In this document: positions 35,741 to 44,174 of the stretch, piece by piece | Layout: the number at the start of each line of letters is the position of its first letter | Position numbering within the stretch: position 1 is the first letter of the stretch | Source of the DNA: Comamonadaceae bacterium CG12_big_fil_rev_8_21_14_0_65_59_15 | GTDB lineage: Bacteria; Pseudomonadota; Gammaproteobacteria; Burkholderiales; Burkholderiaceae_C | Direction of reading: 5' to 3' | DNA: 64,000 bases | Assembly (NCBI GenBank): GCA_002786915.1 | Contig: PCUV01000049.1 | Span: 1-64,000 of the forward strand | The notes under the pieces: model-generated | What the model was told of the DNA's origin: nothing | The model's input: the letters and a program-made list of their open reading frames with translations, nothing else | The model's database searches: none | Position numbers and translations under genes: made by a program

Positions 35741-37639
35741 ATGCAGAGCATTTCACGTTTTGGCTTTCCACTGAGTTCATTGGCGCTGGCCGCAGCGGCC
35801 ACGCTGGCCGGTTGTGCCAACCAGGCCACCACCACGGCTAAAACCGCAGCACCTGGCGCGGTTGCATCGGTTGAATTCACCGACACGCCGGCACCCGCGG
35901 CCACCCAGCCCGATCTGATGGCCAAGACCTACTCGACATCGGTGGCCAAGGTCACTTACAAAGACGGTTCGGTCAAGTCGTATCCCTTGAGCTTCAACAC
36001 GCTGTTTTCGGTGCAAGACAAAATCAACGAAGTCAAAGGCGCCAAGCACCCGGCCGGGCAGTTGTTCGATGCCAAGATGCAGCCGCTCAAAGACCCCCAG
36101 GGCCAGCCGCTGGTGGCCGAAACGCCCGACGCCAACAGCTTGCTCAAGGTGGGCGACAAGCTCTTCATGGTGACGCACTATGAGTACGACTGGCTGCTGT
36201 CGGACAAATCGGTGGCCAGCAAAACCAAGGGCTGGTATGCCCGCGCGCCCATGAGCATGACACTGACCGAACTTAAACAAGCCAAGGACGGCAAACTGAG
36301 CGTGGTCAAGCAAAACCCGGTGGACTTCTCGGGCGTCGATGGCCTGTGGATTCCCTGCGCCGGCTCGCAAACCCCCTGGAACACGCACCTGGGCTCGGAA
36401 GAAGACTACGACCTGCAATTCAACCCGCTCACCAAAAATGCCACCAAGCTGCAAGCGGGCCTGAAAGCCATGAGCGAACAGTATATGGGTGGCAAACCCG
36501 CCAACCCCTATCACTACGGCTACATCCCCGAGGTGGATGTGCGCGCCACCGGCAAAACCATCGTCAACAAGCACTACGCCATGGGCCGCGGCACCTGGGA
36601 GCTGGCACGCCTGGCCCCGGACGGCAAAACCGCCTATCTGGGCGACGACGGCACCTACGGCCTGATGATGATGTACGTGGGTGATGCCTGGGGCAATCTG
36701 GACAGCGGCAGCCTCTACGCGGCCAAGTGGAACCAGACCAGCAACCAGGGCGGCGGTGCAGCTAACCTGAACTGGATCAAGCTCGGCCACGCCACCAGCG
36801 ACGAAGTCAAGCAACTGGCCGACACGCACACCTTTGCCGACATTTTTGACGCTGCTGCGCCGCAAGGCAACGCCTGCCCGGCCAGCTACACGCGTATTCG
36901 CGCCGGTTCCAAAGAAGACGAATGCCTGAAGATCAAGCCCGGCAAGGAAAAAGCCGCTGCCTTCCTGGAAACACGCCGCATGGCCGCGCTGCTGGGAGCC
37001 ACCACCGAGTTCACCAAGTACGAGGGCGTAGCGATCAACGCCGCCGGTAAAAAGCTCTACATGGCTATGTCGGCTATCCGCGACAGCATGACCAGCGCCA
37101 AGGGTGAACCGGCGGACCACATTCGCCTGCCCGCCAACGAAGCCGGTGCCACCTTCACCGCCGACCTGGCCGGTGGCCAGCGCGACCAGCAGGGTACGCT
37201 GATTGCCTCAGATTTTGTGGCGACCAAGATGTATGTGGAACCCGCGCTGCTGGGCTTGCCGCTGGCCGCACCTGATGCCAAAGGCAACACGGCTGACGAC
37301 AACCGCATTGCCCAGCCCGACAACCTGTTCTACTCAGAAGGCATGCGCACGCTGTTCATTGGCGAAGACTCGCTGATCCACACCAACAACTACCTCTGGG
37401 CCTACAACGTGGACACCAAAAAGCTCAGCCGCATTCTGACCTCTGCCGCAGGCGCGGAGAACACCGGCTTGCAAGTGCTGGACGACTTGCAGGGTCACGC
37501 CTACATCATGGCCAACAACCAGCACTGGGGTGACTTTGCCAAGACCGTTCCGGCGGAGCTGGCCAAGCAGCTGAAAGACCGCATCGACGTGTTTCACGCG
37601 CCGGTGGGTTATCTCGGTGGATTGCCAGCCATCAAGTAA
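35741..37639 (+). CDS. phoX: PhoX-type alkaline phosphatase, lipoprotein
   Basis: Releases phosphate from organic esters outside the cytoplasm; PhoX enzymes use Ca and Fe. The N-terminus is a lipoprotein signal (LALAAAATLAGC, Cys at about residue 25), so the protein is probably anchored to a membrane. The DUF839 core has PCAGSQTPWNTHLGSEEDY and later GRGTWELARL and TKYEGVAI. It is 632 residues from ATG 35741, after TGGAG; a longer upstream form has no signal peptide logic. A Pho box lies upstream. Confidence 0.87.
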   Translation: MQSISRFGFPLSSLALAAAATLAGCANQATTTAKTAAPGAVASVEFTDTPAPAATQPDLMAKTYSTSVAKVTYKDGSVKSYPLSFNTLFSVQDKINEVKGAKHPAGQLFDAKMQPLKDPQGQPLVAETPDANSLLKVGDKLFMVTHYEYDWLLSDKSVASKTKGWYARAPMSMTLTELKQAKDGKLSVVKQNPVDFSGVDGLWIPCAGSQTPWNTHLGSEEDYDLQFNPLTKNATKLQAGLKAMSEQYMGGKPANPYHYGYIPEVDVRATGKTIVNKHYAMGRGTWELARLAPDGKTAYLGDDGTYGLMMMYVGDAWGNLDSGSLYAAKWNQTSNQGGGAANLNWIKLGHATSDEVKQLADTHTFADIFDAAAPQGNACPASYTRIRAGSKEDECLKIKPGKEKAAAFLETRRMAALLGATTEFTKYEGVAINAAGKKLYMAMSAIRDSMTSAKGEPADHIRLPANEAGATFTADLAGGQRDQQGTLIASDFVATKMYVEPALLGLPLAAPDAKGNTADDNRIAQPDNLFYSEGMRTLFIGEDSLIHTNNYLWAYNVDTKKLSRILTSAAGAENTGLQVLDDLQGHAYIMANNQHWGDFAKTVPAELAKQLKDRIDVFHAPVGYLGGLPAIK

Positions 37640-37730
37640 CGAACAGGTGCCTTTCTTGCAGTTGCCACACGGCTCGCACGCCAGTGGCTTCTTTCCTGCC
37701 GTGCGGCCGCTGCGCCGTACGGCATTTTTC

Positions 37731-38483
37731 ATGATGTACACCTTCACCACCCTGTTCAAACTGGCCCGAGTGGGGCTGCACCTGTTGCGTGGGCTGGTCA
37801 TTGTGCGCTGGGGTTTTGACCACTTCAACGACCGTCAAAGACAAGAACATAAAAAGCTTTGGGCCCAGCAATTGCTTGGGCTATTAGCTATTGATCTAAG
37901 AGTGATTGGCGAACTACCTGCAGTCGGTCCGGTGCTGCTGGTAGCCAACCATGTGTCGTGGCTGGACATCGTGGCCCTGCTGGCGTGTTGCCGGTGCCGC
38001 TTTGTGGCCAAGGCCGACATTGCACACTGGCCAGTGGTGGGCACCTTCACCCGCGCTACCGACACGCTGTTCATCACGCGCGAATCCCGCCGCGACGCGC
38101 TGCGCGTGGTGCACCAACTGACGCAGGCGCTAAGGCCCGAAGAAGGCGCGACCATGGTGGTGTTCCCAGAGGGCACCACCAGCAATGGCACGCAGGTGCT
38201 GGCATTCCATGCCAACCTGTTTCAAGCCGCCATTTCTTCCGATGCACCTGTGCAAACACTGGCGCTGCGCTACGAAGATGCCGCCACCGGCCAGCACAGT
38301 GTGGCCCCCGCTTATATTGACGACGACACCTTGCTGGGGTCGATCTGGCGCACGCTGGCAGCACCCCGCCAGCGCGTGGTACTGCGCTTTGGCCCACCGC
38401 GCCGCTGCGACGGCCGCACCCGCCAGCAATGGGCCGCTGATGCACAGGCCGATGTAGCCACGCTGCTGGCTTCATCGGGCTAA
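37731..38483 (+). CDS. plsC: 1-acyl-sn-glycerol-3-phosphate acyltransferase
   Basis: Adds the second acyl chain in phosphatidic acid synthesis at the inner membrane. NHVSWLD (HX4D box) and FPEGTTSNG are the catalytic motifs; an N-terminal hydrophobic helix anchors it. The start is uncertain among 37617, 37731 and 37734; 37731 puts the hydrophobic anchor near the N-terminus. Length is 250 residues. A weak repeat-like stretch lies at 37852-37896. Confidence 0.87.
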   Translation: MMYTFTTLFKLARVGLHLLRGLVIVRWGFDHFNDRQRQEHKKLWAQQLLGLLAIDLRVIGELPAVGPVLLVANHVSWLDIVALLACCRCRFVAKADIAHWPVVGTFTRATDTLFITRESRRDALRVVHQLTQALRPEEGATMVVFPEGTTSNGTQVLAFHANLFQAAISSDAPVQTLALRYEDAATGQHSVAPAYIDDDTLLGSIWRTLAAPRQRVVLRFGPPRRCDGRTRQQWAADAQADVATLLASSG

Positions 38484-38514
38484 ATCCAGGGCGCCTTCCC
38501 CCTACACTTGCCAC

Positions 38515-40008
38515 ATGGAAAACACGACATTTTTGGCCGCCGTTGACCTGGGCTCCAACAGCTTCAGGATGGAAATTGGCCGCTTTGACCACGGCCAGTT
38601 GCAGCGCGTGGACTACCTGAAAGAGACCGTCCGTCTGGGTAACGGGTTCGACGAAGAGCGTAACCTGTCCGACGCGGCCATGCGCCGCGGCTGGGACTGC
38701 CTAGCGCGTTTTGCCGAACGCATCCACGGGTTTGAAGCCGGGCAGGTGCGCGCCGTGGCCACGCAAACGCTGCGTGAAGCGCGCAACCGCGACCGCTTCA
38801 TCGCCCGTGGTAACGATCTGCTGGGCTTTCCCATTGAAGTCATCGCCGGCACCGAAGAGGCGCGCCTGATCTACCAGGGCGTGCAGCACTGGCTGCCCCC
38901 CGGCGACGAACGCCGCCTGGTGATTGACATCGGCGGGCGCTCCACCGAACTCGTGCTGGGGGCTGGGCCGCAGGTGCTGCGCACCTCGTCGTCACGCGTG
39001 GGCAGCGTCGCTTGGTCGATGAAATACTTTGCCAACGGCGAGTTCACAGAGTCGGCCCTGCGCCGCGCCGAGATCGCCGCGCAAGCGGTGCTGGAAGAAG
39101 CGCTGACCACCCATGGGCACGACCAGTGGGAGCAGGCCTACGGAGCCTCGGGCACGGTCGGCGCGGTGGCCGATATTCTGGGTGCCGCAGGGCGGTCCAC
39201 CGACCGCATCAACCGCGACGACCTGAACTGGCTCGTGAAAACGCTGCTGCGTGCGGGCAACACCAGCAAGGTGCAGCTGGCCGGCCTGCGCGACGACCGC
39301 CGCGCGGTGCTGGGCGGCGGTCTCAGCGTGCTGCGTGGGCTGATGGAGCTGCTGCGCATTGACGAGCTGCAGGTGGCCCAGGGCGCGCTACGGCACGGGC
39401 TGCTGCTGGAGATGGCCGAGCGCCAGGATCACGACAGCGACGCGCGCGACGTGTCGGTACAGCGGCTGGCGCAAAAATTTGCCGTGGATCGCGAGCAAGC
39501 CCAGCGCGTGAGCCGGGTCGCGACGCAATTGCACGTGCAGTTGGACAGCGCTTCAAACCCCCGGCGGGGCGAGCTGCAGCGCAAATTGCAGTGGGCGGCG
39601 CAACTGCATGAGATCGGCATCGCCATTTCCAGCAGCGACTACCACAAACACGGTGCCTACATTCTGGAAAACGCCGACGTGGTCGGCTTTACCCTGCCCG
39701 AATTGCAGCGCCTGGGCCTGTTGGTACTGGGCCACCGTGGCAAGCTGAAAAAACTTGACGCCGATTTTGCAGCACCAGACTTTGTCAAGATGCTGCTGGC
39801 CTTGCGCCTGGCGGTCATCTTGTGCCACGCCCGCCGCGACCCGCAACATCAGGGGCTGGAACTCAAGTGCAACGCCCAGTACCAGCGCTTTTTTCTAGGC
39901 GTGGACAAGGACTGGCTGCAGCGCTTTCCGCAATCGGCCCACTTGCTGCGCCAGGAGTCGCAATCGTGGCTGAAGACGGCTTGGACGTTTGAGCTGATGG
40001 AGCGCTAA
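38515..40008 (+). CDS. ppx: Exopolyphosphatase (Ppx/GppA family)
   Basis: Removes phosphate from the end of polyphosphate. The 497-residue protein has the actin-like ATPase fold: AAVDLGSNSFRMEI at the start, then VIAGTEEARLIYQGV with the catalytic Glu, and LVIDIGGRSTELVLG. The HD-like C-terminal domain starts near residue 310. ppk1 lies 1.5 kb further on the other strand, the usual pairing of synthesis and breakdown. Confidence 0.95.
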   Translation: MENTTFLAAVDLGSNSFRMEIGRFDHGQLQRVDYLKETVRLGNGFDEERNLSDAAMRRGWDCLARFAERIHGFEAGQVRAVATQTLREARNRDRFIARGNDLLGFPIEVIAGTEEARLIYQGVQHWLPPGDERRLVIDIGGRSTELVLGAGPQVLRTSSSRVGSVAWSMKYFANGEFTESALRRAEIAAQAVLEEALTTHGHDQWEQAYGASGTVGAVADILGAAGRSTDRINRDDLNWLVKTLLRAGNTSKVQLAGLRDDRRAVLGGGLSVLRGLMELLRIDELQVAQGALRHGLLLEMAERQDHDSDARDVSVQRLAQKFAVDREQAQRVSRVATQLHVQLDSASNPRRGELQRKLQWAAQLHEIGIAISSSDYHKHGAYILENADVVGFTLPELQRLGLLVLGHRGKLKKLDADFAAPDFVKMLLALRLAVILCHARRDPQHQGLELKCNAQYQRFFLGVDKDWLQRFPQSAHLLRQESQSWLKTAWTFELMER

Positions 40009-40020
40009 GCCCCGCCCCCT

Positions 40021-40869
40021 TCACCGCCCCAAAAAGCGCTTACGGTAACGTGGTGGCAAGTCGTCGATGCGCATCAGCATGGGCAAGTCCGCGGTGTTGA
40101 AGTCCGGGTCCCAGGCGGGCGCACCCAGCACTTTGGCACCCAGGCGCAGATAGCCCTTGATCAACGCGGGGGGTTCTACCACCAGGCTGCTGTCAAACTC
40201 TTGCACCGGCAAAGGCAACCGTGCGCGCACCTGGTATTCAATGCCCGCCAAGTGCGTCTGTTTGAGCTGTTGCCATATGCTGGCCGCCACATCGCCACTG
40301 GTGACCCCGTTGTGCAGCATAGGGATGCTGGCGCAGCCGATCATCGTGTCGAGCTGATTGCGCACCATAAAGTCTGCCAGCGCGCCCCACAGCGCCATGA
40401 TGACGCCACCGTGGCGATAGTCCGGATGCACACAACTGCGCCCGAGCTCCACCATGCGTTCGCGCAAGTTACGCAAGCGGGTCAGGTCAAATTCCTGGTC
40501 GCTGTAGGTGCTGCCCACCCGCTTGGCCTGCGCGGGCGTGAGCAACCGGTAGGTGCCCACCACCTCACCGGTGACTTCGTCACACACCATCAAATGCTCG
40601 CAATAGTTGTCAAACAGGTCAATGTCGTGGCCTGGAGTTGGTGTGCTCAGGCGCGCGCCCATTTCCTGCGCAAAAACCTGGTACCTCAGGCGCTGTACTT
40701 GACGGACTTCGTCCTGGTGTTTGGCCCACGAAACCACCAGCGACCGGTCTTTGGTCTGCGACGCCACAGGGTTTTGAACGGGTTGAAGCGTTGAAACGGG
40801 TCGGTGAAGTAACCCCCGTGGCAACGATATCGGCGACAAGTCAAACGTGGGGTTGGGTAGTTCTCTCAT
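40021..40869 (-). CDS. OlsB-like N-acyltransferase (ornithine-lipid synthesis)
   Basis: The 282-residue GNAT-fold protein (hemolysin-like acetyltransferase group) has VQRLRYQVFAQEMGA, FDNYCEHLMV, and ELGRSCVHPDYRHGGVI with the acyl-donor loop. OlsB transfers a hydroxyacyl chain to ornithine, the first step to ornithine lipids, which replace phospholipids when phosphate is short. ATG 40869 follows AAAGGAG. The Pho-box-like repeat at 40933 supports this role. Another acyl-acceptor remains possible. Confidence 0.75.
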   Translation of the reverse strand: MRELPNPTFDLSPISLPRGLLHRPVSTLQPVQNPVASQTKDRSLVVSWAKHQDEVRQVQRLRYQVFAQEMGARLSTPTPGHDIDLFDNYCEHLMVCDEVTGEVVGTYRLLTPAQAKRVGSTYSDQEFDLTRLRNLRERMVELGRSCVHPDYRHGGVIMALWGALADFMVRNQLDTMIGCASIPMLHNGVTSGDVAASIWQQLKQTHLAGIEYQVRARLPLPVQEFDSSLVVEPPALIKGYLRLGAKVLGAPAWDPDFNTADLPMLMRIDDLPPRYRKRFLGR

Positions 40870-40932
40870 GGCATCTCCTTTGGGTTGATGCCTGATCGTC
40901 GCCGGCGCCCATGACAAGATGATGGCGATTGC

Positions 40933-40950
40933 GTGACGATTTGGTGACGT
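40933..40950 (-). promoter_or_regulatory. Pho-box-like repeat upstream of the acyltransferase
   Basis: On the - strand ACGTCAC and TCGTCAC are separated by CAAA, an 11-bp period, each matching the PhoB half-site CTGTCAC at five of seven bases. It is 63 bp before the start. Confidence 0.5.
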
Positions 40951-40970
40951 TTCGAAGGTTCCCGATCAGA

Positions 40971-41447
40971 TCAGATCAGATCAGGGCTGACAACCGCCAC
41001 CAGATTCACGTGCGGGGCGCCATCGCGCACACGGCTGCGCAGCCACCACACAGCACCTTTGCGGATGTCACACACGGACTCGGGCGCGCCCAGCAAACGC
41101 GCCGCCAATTCGCCCAGCACCGGCTGGTGCCCTACCAACAACACCGCGCCTTTATGCGGCGCACCGGTGTCGGGCGACCACTTGATCAGCGCCAGCAATT
41201 CTTCGGCCGAACTGCCGGGCACCAGCTCGTCGCGCAGCTTGTATTTGCGCCCCAGCGCTTTGGCGGTTTGTTCGGCACGTCTGGCCGGGCTGACCAGCAC
41301 GCGGGTGCTCTCAGGAAGTTGGCGATCGAGCCACTTCGCCACCCGTGCAGCTTGCCCTTCGCCCTTGTGCGTGAGCGCGCGTGAGGCGTCGTCAAAACCG
41401 GGTAGCGCTTCGTGCGCCTGGGCGTGTCGCCAAAGAATCAGGTCCAT
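40971..41447 (-). CDS. sixA: Phosphohistidine phosphatase SixA
   Basis: Removes phosphate from histidine phosphotransfer proteins. The 158-residue histidine-phosphatase protein has LILWRHAQAHE with the RHG-like core, VSPARRAEQTA, and LLVGHQPVLGEL with the second His. Its last codons overlap a GATCA tandem repeat (about 40966-40985). It is between the acyltransferase and ppk1, all on the - strand. Confidence 0.9.
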   Translation of the reverse strand: MDLILWRHAQAHEALPGFDDASRALTHKGEGQAARVAKWLDRQLPESTRVLVSPARRAEQTAKALGRKYKLRDELVPGSSAEELLALIKWSPDTGAPHKGAVLLVGHQPVLGELAARLLGAPESVCDIRKGAVWWLRSRVRDGAPHVNLVAVVSPDLI

Positions 41448-41468
41448 TGCGTCAGTTCCGCACCGGGT

Positions 41469-43577
41469 TCAACTTTTGGCGCTGTAGCGCGCCATCAACT
41501 TGCCTTGCGCGCCCAGCGGCGCTTTGGCTTTGCCAACTGCGCGGCTGCGCGCCACTTGAACCTGGCGGTATTGCCCGTCGCCCTGCATCGTCCAGGCATC
41601 CACGTTGTCGTTCAGATAAGTGGTCAGGCACTCGTCGATGATGCGCTGGCGCAGGGCAGCGTCTTCCACTGGCCAGGCCAGCTCCACCCGGCGCAGCATG
41701 TTGCGGTTCATCCAGTCGGCGCTGGACAAATACAGCGCCTGCGCATTGCCCGCCGCAAAGTAAAACACGCGCGAGTGCTCCAGAAACCGCCCGATGATGG
41801 AGCGCACGCGAATGTTGTCGGTATAGCCCGCGCGCTGCGCCGGCAACATGCAGGCACCACGCACGATCAGATCGACCTGTACCCCGGCCTGGCCCGCGCG
41901 CACCAGCGCTTCCATCAGCTTTTCATCGGTGAGCGAATTCATCTTCAAAATAATGCGGGCCACGCCACCCGCTAAGGCCGCCTTGGCGGTGTTGTCCACC
42001 CAGTCGATCAGGCTGCGCTGCAGTGCAAACGGCGCCAGAATCAACTTGCTCAGGCGCGGAATACGGCTCTGGTTGGCCAGCAGGCCAAACACCGTTTCCA
42101 TGTCTTGCGTGATCTTCTGGTTGGCTGTCAGGTAGCTCAGGTCGGTGTACAAGCGTGCGGTTTTGGGGTTGTAATTGCCGGTGGACAAATGTCCGTAGCG
42201 GCAGATGTTGCGGCCTTCGCGACGCGACACCAACAGCATCTTGGCGTGCGTCTTCAGGCCCACCACGCCATACACCACCTGCGCGCCGATGTACTCCAGC
42301 TTCTCGGCCCAGTTGATGTTGGCTTCTTCGTCAAAGCGGGCCTTGAGTTCCACCACCACCGTCACCTCTTTACCGCGCTGCACCGCCTGGCGCAGCAGAT
42401 CCATCAGCACCGAATCCGACCCGGTGCGGTAAATGGTTTGCTTGATGGCCAGCACGGCGGGGTCGTGCACCGCCTCACGCAAAAAAGCCAGCACGCCGTC
42501 AAAGCTCTCGTAAGGCTGATGGATCAGCACGTCACCCACTTTCAATTGCTCAATGATCGGCGTGGTGGTGGCCAACTGGTGCGGGTAGCTGGCCTCGTAG
42601 CGCGGGAACAACCATTTGGGTTGGTCGATCAGGTCAATCAACTGGCTCAGGCGCACCAGGTTCACCGGGCCATGCACGCGGTACAGCGCCGAGGCAGGCA
42701 GTTCAAACTGGCGCAGCAACAAGTCAGCCAGCGCCGGCGCACAACCTGCCGACACTTCCAGCCGCACCGCCTGGCCGTAGTTGCGATGCACCAGCCCCTG
42801 ACGCAGTGCGGTGCGCAGATTCTTCACGTCTTCTTCATCCACTGACAGGTCAGAATGGCGCGTGACGCGAAACTGCGAAAAATCGCCCACCGTGCGCCCC
42901 GGAAACAGGTCTTTGAGGTGGCTGCGGATGACGCTGGAAATCGACACCAACAGCGTGCGCTTGCCCGAGAGCTTGTCTGGCAGGCGGATAAAGCGCGGCA
43001 AGCTGCGCGGCACCTTGACGATGGCGATTTCATTCTCGCGCCCAAAGGCGTCGTGCCCCGACAGACGCACGATAAAGTTCAACGACTTGTTGGCCACCTG
43101 CGGAAACGGGTGCGCCGGGTCCAGCCCCACGGGCAACAACAGTGGGCGTACCTCGCGCTCAAAAAACGACTTGACCCAGCGCTGCTGCGCCAGCGTGCGC
43201 TCGCCATGCGACACCACACGCACCCCCTCTTTGGCCAGGGTCGGCATCAGCACGTCGTTGTATAGGGCGTACTGGGCATCCACCAGGCTGTGCGCTACCG
43301 CGCTCAGGGCGGCCTGCGCCTGCGCGTCAATGGCGCTCAGGTCCACCTTGGGTTTGGCCAGCGTGGTGTAAAGCGCTGCGCGCACCTCAAAGAATTCATC
43401 CAGATTGGACGACACGATGGTCAGGTAACGCAGGCGCTCCAGCAGCGGCACGTCGGGCTTTTGCGCCCAGTGCAACACCCGCGCGTTAAACGCCAGCAGG
43501 CTCATGTCGCGGTCGATCCAGTTGCGATCAACCGCAGCTGCGCTCGGCAGATCAGGGGAAGGCGTTGCGTCGGTCAT
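41469..43577 (-). CDS. ppk1: Polyphosphate kinase 1
   Basis: Makes polyphosphate from ATP. The 702-residue protein shows the N domain (RDMSLLAFNARVLHWAQ), the head, and the two catalytic C-terminal domains with YGHLSTGNYNP (the autophosphorylated His) and RSIIGRFLEHSRVFYF. PhoB-like repeats lie just upstream (43618-43646). ppx and phoX are close by. Confidence 0.97.
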   Translation of the reverse strand: MTDATPSPDLPSAAAVDRNWIDRDMSLLAFNARVLHWAQKPDVPLLERLRYLTIVSSNLDEFFEVRAALYTTLAKPKVDLSAIDAQAQAALSAVAHSLVDAQYALYNDVLMPTLAKEGVRVVSHGERTLAQQRWVKSFFEREVRPLLLPVGLDPAHPFPQVANKSLNFIVRLSGHDAFGRENEIAIVKVPRSLPRFIRLPDKLSGKRTLLVSISSVIRSHLKDLFPGRTVGDFSQFRVTRHSDLSVDEEDVKNLRTALRQGLVHRNYGQAVRLEVSAGCAPALADLLLRQFELPASALYRVHGPVNLVRLSQLIDLIDQPKWLFPRYEASYPHQLATTTPIIEQLKVGDVLIHQPYESFDGVLAFLREAVHDPAVLAIKQTIYRTGSDSVLMDLLRQAVQRGKEVTVVVELKARFDEEANINWAEKLEYIGAQVVYGVVGLKTHAKMLLVSRREGRNICRYGHLSTGNYNPKTARLYTDLSYLTANQKITQDMETVFGLLANQSRIPRLSKLILAPFALQRSLIDWVDNTAKAALAGGVARIILKMNSLTDEKLMEALVRAGQAGVQVDLIVRGACMLPAQRAGYTDNIRVRSIIGRFLEHSRVFYFAAGNAQALYLSSADWMNRNMLRRVELAWPVEDAALRQRIIDECLTTYLNDNVDAWTMQGDGQYRQVQVARSRAVGKAKAPLGAQGKLMARYSAKS

Positions 43578-43617
43578 GCCAGGTTATCGCTTAAAGCCCG
43601 CATCATGACCCCTGAAT

Positions 43618-43646
43618 GTGACAAAAACGTGACAAATGCTTGACAA
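43618..43646 (-). promoter_or_regulatory. Pho box of three direct repeats upstream of ppk1
   Basis: On the - strand TTGTCAA, TTGTCAC and TTGTCAC follow each other every 11 bp. The two TTGTCAC copies match the PhoB half-site at six of seven bases. The block is about 40-70 bp before the ppk1 start. Confidence 0.75.
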
Positions 43647-43710
43647 AACATCCATGAAAACCCGTACCCATGCCTGCACCAAACCAGTACCAATGCCGGT
43701 GCGAAGCCTG

Positions 43711-44043
43711 CTATGCCAGCAGTTTGTCCACCTTGGTCGCACAGATGAAATCGTTTTCTGACAAGCCGCCGACGGCGTGCGTCCAGTAACGCACGGTCAC
43801 GTCACGGTAGCCAAAAGTCACCTCAGGGTGGTGGTCTTCGCGGTGCGACACCCAGGCCACGGCGTTCACAAAAGCCACAGCCTCATAGTGGTTGGCAAAG
43901 GTGAACGTCTTGACGATGGCCTGCCCTTCACGCGCCCATCCCGGTAATTGCGTCAACAGTTGACCGCAAGCCGCATCATCGAGCGGCGCCACCCCACCTT
44001 CACACGGCACGCAACGCCGCCCTTCCAGCGCACAAGCTTCCAT
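43711..44043 (-). CDS. phhB: Pterin-4a-carbinolamine dehydratase
   Basis: Recycles the pterin cofactor of phenylalanine hydroxylase. The 110-residue protein has [33 protein letters not shown], with the EDHHPE-type catalytic histidines, and [17 protein letters not shown] at the end. ATG 44043 follows AGGGCGATAACG. No phenylalanine hydroxylase gene is seen in the window. Confidence 0.93.
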   Translation of the reverse strand: MEACALEGRRCVPCEGGVAPLDDAACGQLLTQLPGWAREGQAIVKTFTFANHYEAVAFVNAVAWVSHREDHHPEVTFGYRDVTVRYWTHAVGGLSENDFICATKVDKLLA

Positions 44044-44174
44044 CGTTATCGCCCTTTCAGCCAAGTTGTTCCGCTGCAACTGACATGCAGCCCGGGAGAT
44101 ATTGTGTCGATCGGCTTTGACCCTGTTGACGCGCGGGACTTCAGAGCAGCACGGGCTGCGGCAGACCGATCGTT

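Noticed and set aside
35777..37120. A 447-codon - strand frame opposite phoX
   Set aside because: Shadow of phoX; no signal or motif.
37852..37896. Possible further copy of the dispersed repeat in plsC
   Set aside because: The TAGCTATTGATC end and the GGGCCCA core fit only loosely; kept out of the repeat list.
40966..40985. GATCA tandem repeat at the sixA stop
   Set aside because: Only four units; it may vary the last codons of SixA but shows no further structure or function.
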